Of a DNA stretch of 64,000 nt, positions 62,801-64,000 are shown piece after piece. The notes beneath the pieces are model-generated. The model did no database searches, was not told the origin of the DNA, and saw only the letters and a program-made list of their open reading frames with translations. A program made the translations under genes and the position numbers. Position 1 is the stretch's first letter. Each line of letters starts with the position of its first letter. The stretch is taken from positions 31,215,001 through 31,279,000 of the forward strand of contig NC_068564.1 in assembly GCF_022201045.2 (NCBI RefSeq). The letters run 5' to 3'. The DNA comes from Citrus sinensis (taxonomy: Eukaryota; Streptophyta; Magnoliopsida; Sapindales; Rutaceae).

Positions 62801-63844
62801 TTTTGTTTGTTTATAATCTATTTATCTCCTACTCATATAGCTTTTACACACAACTTTCCAAGGAATATTTCTTTCAATAAATGTTTTATTGGTTGTTCTC
62901 TTAATAATACTTAAATTTTGTGCAATCACTGGATTATTAGCAAAAATGTATGTTCACTCAAATACTAGTAATTGATGGACTGATATTTTCTGAATTCTAG
63001 ACATGCCTTGTTGGAGCTGGTCCTGATGGGAAACATACAGCTTTGGAAGCAGTCACCATAGTGCTTGACCTACCACCGCCACAGCCTGGGTCAATGTTTG
63101 GACCACTATCAGTAGATAGAGTATCTGCATCTGATCCAAAGTCAGCTCTTGCATTACAGAGATTAGTCCAAGCTGCAGTAAGCATCTCTAGTTATAATTA
63201 ATTGTTTGATACGTTCATTTTTGCTTTTACAAGAAACTGAAAATATATAAACAAGAATAAAAGCATGCAAGTTGGACTAGCGATTGACACAGGCAACAAA
63301 AGAGCCCCTTCTGCAAAAATATAACAAAATGCCAAGCCAGGCTATGTATCCCCAAAAAAGAAAACAGATAATGAATGCACAGAAGCCAAGGCCCTTCCAA
63401 ATAAGCTTGATGTGATTCATTTACCATTGGTCCAGTTTTTGTAGGAGGGTTGGGGTATGTTGCTGGATTACATCGCATAGAAACTTCTGATCCTTCTTTA
63501 GTTTGTAGATGCCCTCTATCATGTTTTTGTAGTGGACTTCTGGTCCATTTTGTACATTACACCATTGAACCATTATTTTACTTGCTTTTGTGTTTCTTAT
63601 CAAAAACGTTAGCCCAAAGAAGCAGGAATCAATCTCTGACCTAATAAACTTGCAGGTGTGGTTCCTAGGAGAAAATGCAAATTATGCTGCTTCTGAGTAT
63701 GCTTGGGAATCTGCAACTCCACCAGGCACTGCATTGATGTTGTTAGATGCAGATAAAATGGTTGCTGCTGCTAGTTCTCGCAACCCTACTCTTGCTGGTG
63801 CATTGACACGGCTTCAGAGATGTGCTTTTAGTGGCAGCTGGGAG
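53842..63844 (+). CDS. TASH3: TPLATE complex subunit TASH3 (HEAT/ARM-repeat protein), 5' part, runs off the window
   Basis: Eighteen exons in view: 53842-53847, 53945-54247, 54325-54384, 54479-54571, 54776-55004, 55726-55832, 57391-57453, 57986-58086, 58379-58473, 58594-58614, 59291-59386, 59475-59595, 60242-60382, 60574-60764, 61845-62116, 62574-62675, 63001-63177 and 63656-63844. All are GT-AG and in phase, 789 codons so far. TASH3 belongs to the plant TPLATE adaptor complex of clathrin-mediated endocytosis at the plasma membrane. A Ser/Ala-rich N-terminus (MADSSGTTLMDLISADP) is followed by an alpha-solenoid (KKPVSYAQLARSIHELAAT, VFPKLAVYNSVDPSLAPSLLM, FLHRAVQGVSFADPVAVRHAL). The C-terminal part with the SH3 domain should lie beyond 64000. 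The identification rests on remembered similarity to At2g07360; the exon model stands independently of that. Confidence 0.85.
55398..55520. repeat. Degenerate short tandem repeat in a TASH3 intron
   Basis: Three to four units of the form aaagctgtcatcacatattatcttttatt follow one another with many substitutions, at a spacing of about 36-42 bp. Non-coding. Confidence 0.5.
56313..56528 (-). mobile_element. 216-bp retroinsertion with perfect 15-bp target duplication in a TASH3 intron
   Basis: Identical flanks ggtagaggttggatt lie at 56298-56312 and 56529-56543. The insert starts with T6-7 on the plus strand, so it is a minus-strand element with an A-tail, ending ..ttttgtttcttagccaaaaa. No tRNA-like promoter boxes are seen, so a heavily 5'-truncated LINE is more likely than a SINE. 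Confidence 0.8.
58690..58860. repeat. RY-rich (CATGCA/TATA) low-complexity tract in a TASH3 intron
   Basis: A gtatatatatatat run and at least four CATGCA or TGCATG cores (58739-58855) form an alternating purine-pyrimidine tract. It is probably simple-sequence expansion; in another place CATGCA would be read as an RY seed element. Confidence 0.45.
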
Positions 63845-64000
63845 GTATAATTTCCCTCATGGTCGTCATTCTATGTTTAACATTTTTGCTGCCTTTCACT
63901 TCAGACTGCTATGGTTTTGAGTAAACATTGAGTGCAACTCATCTCAATCTACCAGTCTGTGGCTGAGTCCATTTTATCTTCTGCTTGATGATTGCCTGAT
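63845..64000 (+). other. TASH3 intron at the window edge
   Basis: After the donor GTATAA at 63845 the sequence is intronic. The next exon is outside the window. Confidence 0.6.

Noticed and set aside
63230-63615. Another LINE tail in a TASH3 intron (tttgtgtttcttatcaaaaa near 63584)
   Set aside because: The ending resembles LINE tails but no coding remnant or target duplication could be found.

Overview
This is an intron-rich, AT-rich nuclear window from a flowering plant. Every recognisable protein is a eudicot-type family member: GH17 plus X8 beta-glucanase, 3-ketoacyl-CoA synthase, plant heavy-metal-associated protein, PLS-class PPR protein, mitochondrial RPS17, ECT-type YTH m6A reader, starch synthase, Raf-like kinase and TASH3. 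A woody rosid such as Citrus would fit, but I cannot prove the species from this window. Most genes are split, so I built the models by joining exons at GT-AG sites, checking reading phase and checking continuity of conserved motifs.

Layout. 1-6.2 kb: no gene. It holds a decayed Ty1/copia element with an LTR, a small terminal-inverted-repeat element, an ACGT-box cluster, a fold-back element and a complete SINE with a 16-bp target duplication. 6.2-11.3 kb (+): two-exon GPI-anchor-type beta-1,3-glucanase with a 3.7-kb intron. 11.8-13.6 kb (-): three-exon KCS whose catalytic His is replaced by Leu. 13.6-16.2 kb: spacer with a second SINE (17-bp perfect target duplication). 16.2-16.7 kb (+): small HMA protein. 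17.1-19.0 kb (+): intronless PPR gene. 20.6-21.1 kb (-): mitochondrial RPS17. 23.5-28.3 kb (+): nine-exon YTH protein. 29.5-42.2 kb (-): 15-exon starch synthase outside the SS1-SS4 types, with three transposon insertions in its introns. 43.3-49.7 kb (-): Raf-like kinase with a 5.1-kb, repeat-filled intron. 50.7-53.8 kb: spacer with a 0.9-kb inverted-repeat element. 53.8 kb to the window end (+): 5' two-thirds of TASH3, a TPLATE endocytic complex subunit.

The genes are ordinary neighbours and not a pathway cluster; each has its own promoter and they alternate in orientation. Three of them (GH17, PPR, Raf-like kinase) resemble, from memory, genes in the At4g31070-At4g31170 interval of Arabidopsis, so the block may be conserved microsynteny. 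I found no tRNA, rRNA, CRISPR array or clearly new gene system. The strongest points for follow-up are the KCS with the replaced catalytic His, the starch synthase of uncertain class, the six-base coding first exons (TASH3 and probably HMA), and several dated transposon insertions with intact target duplications.
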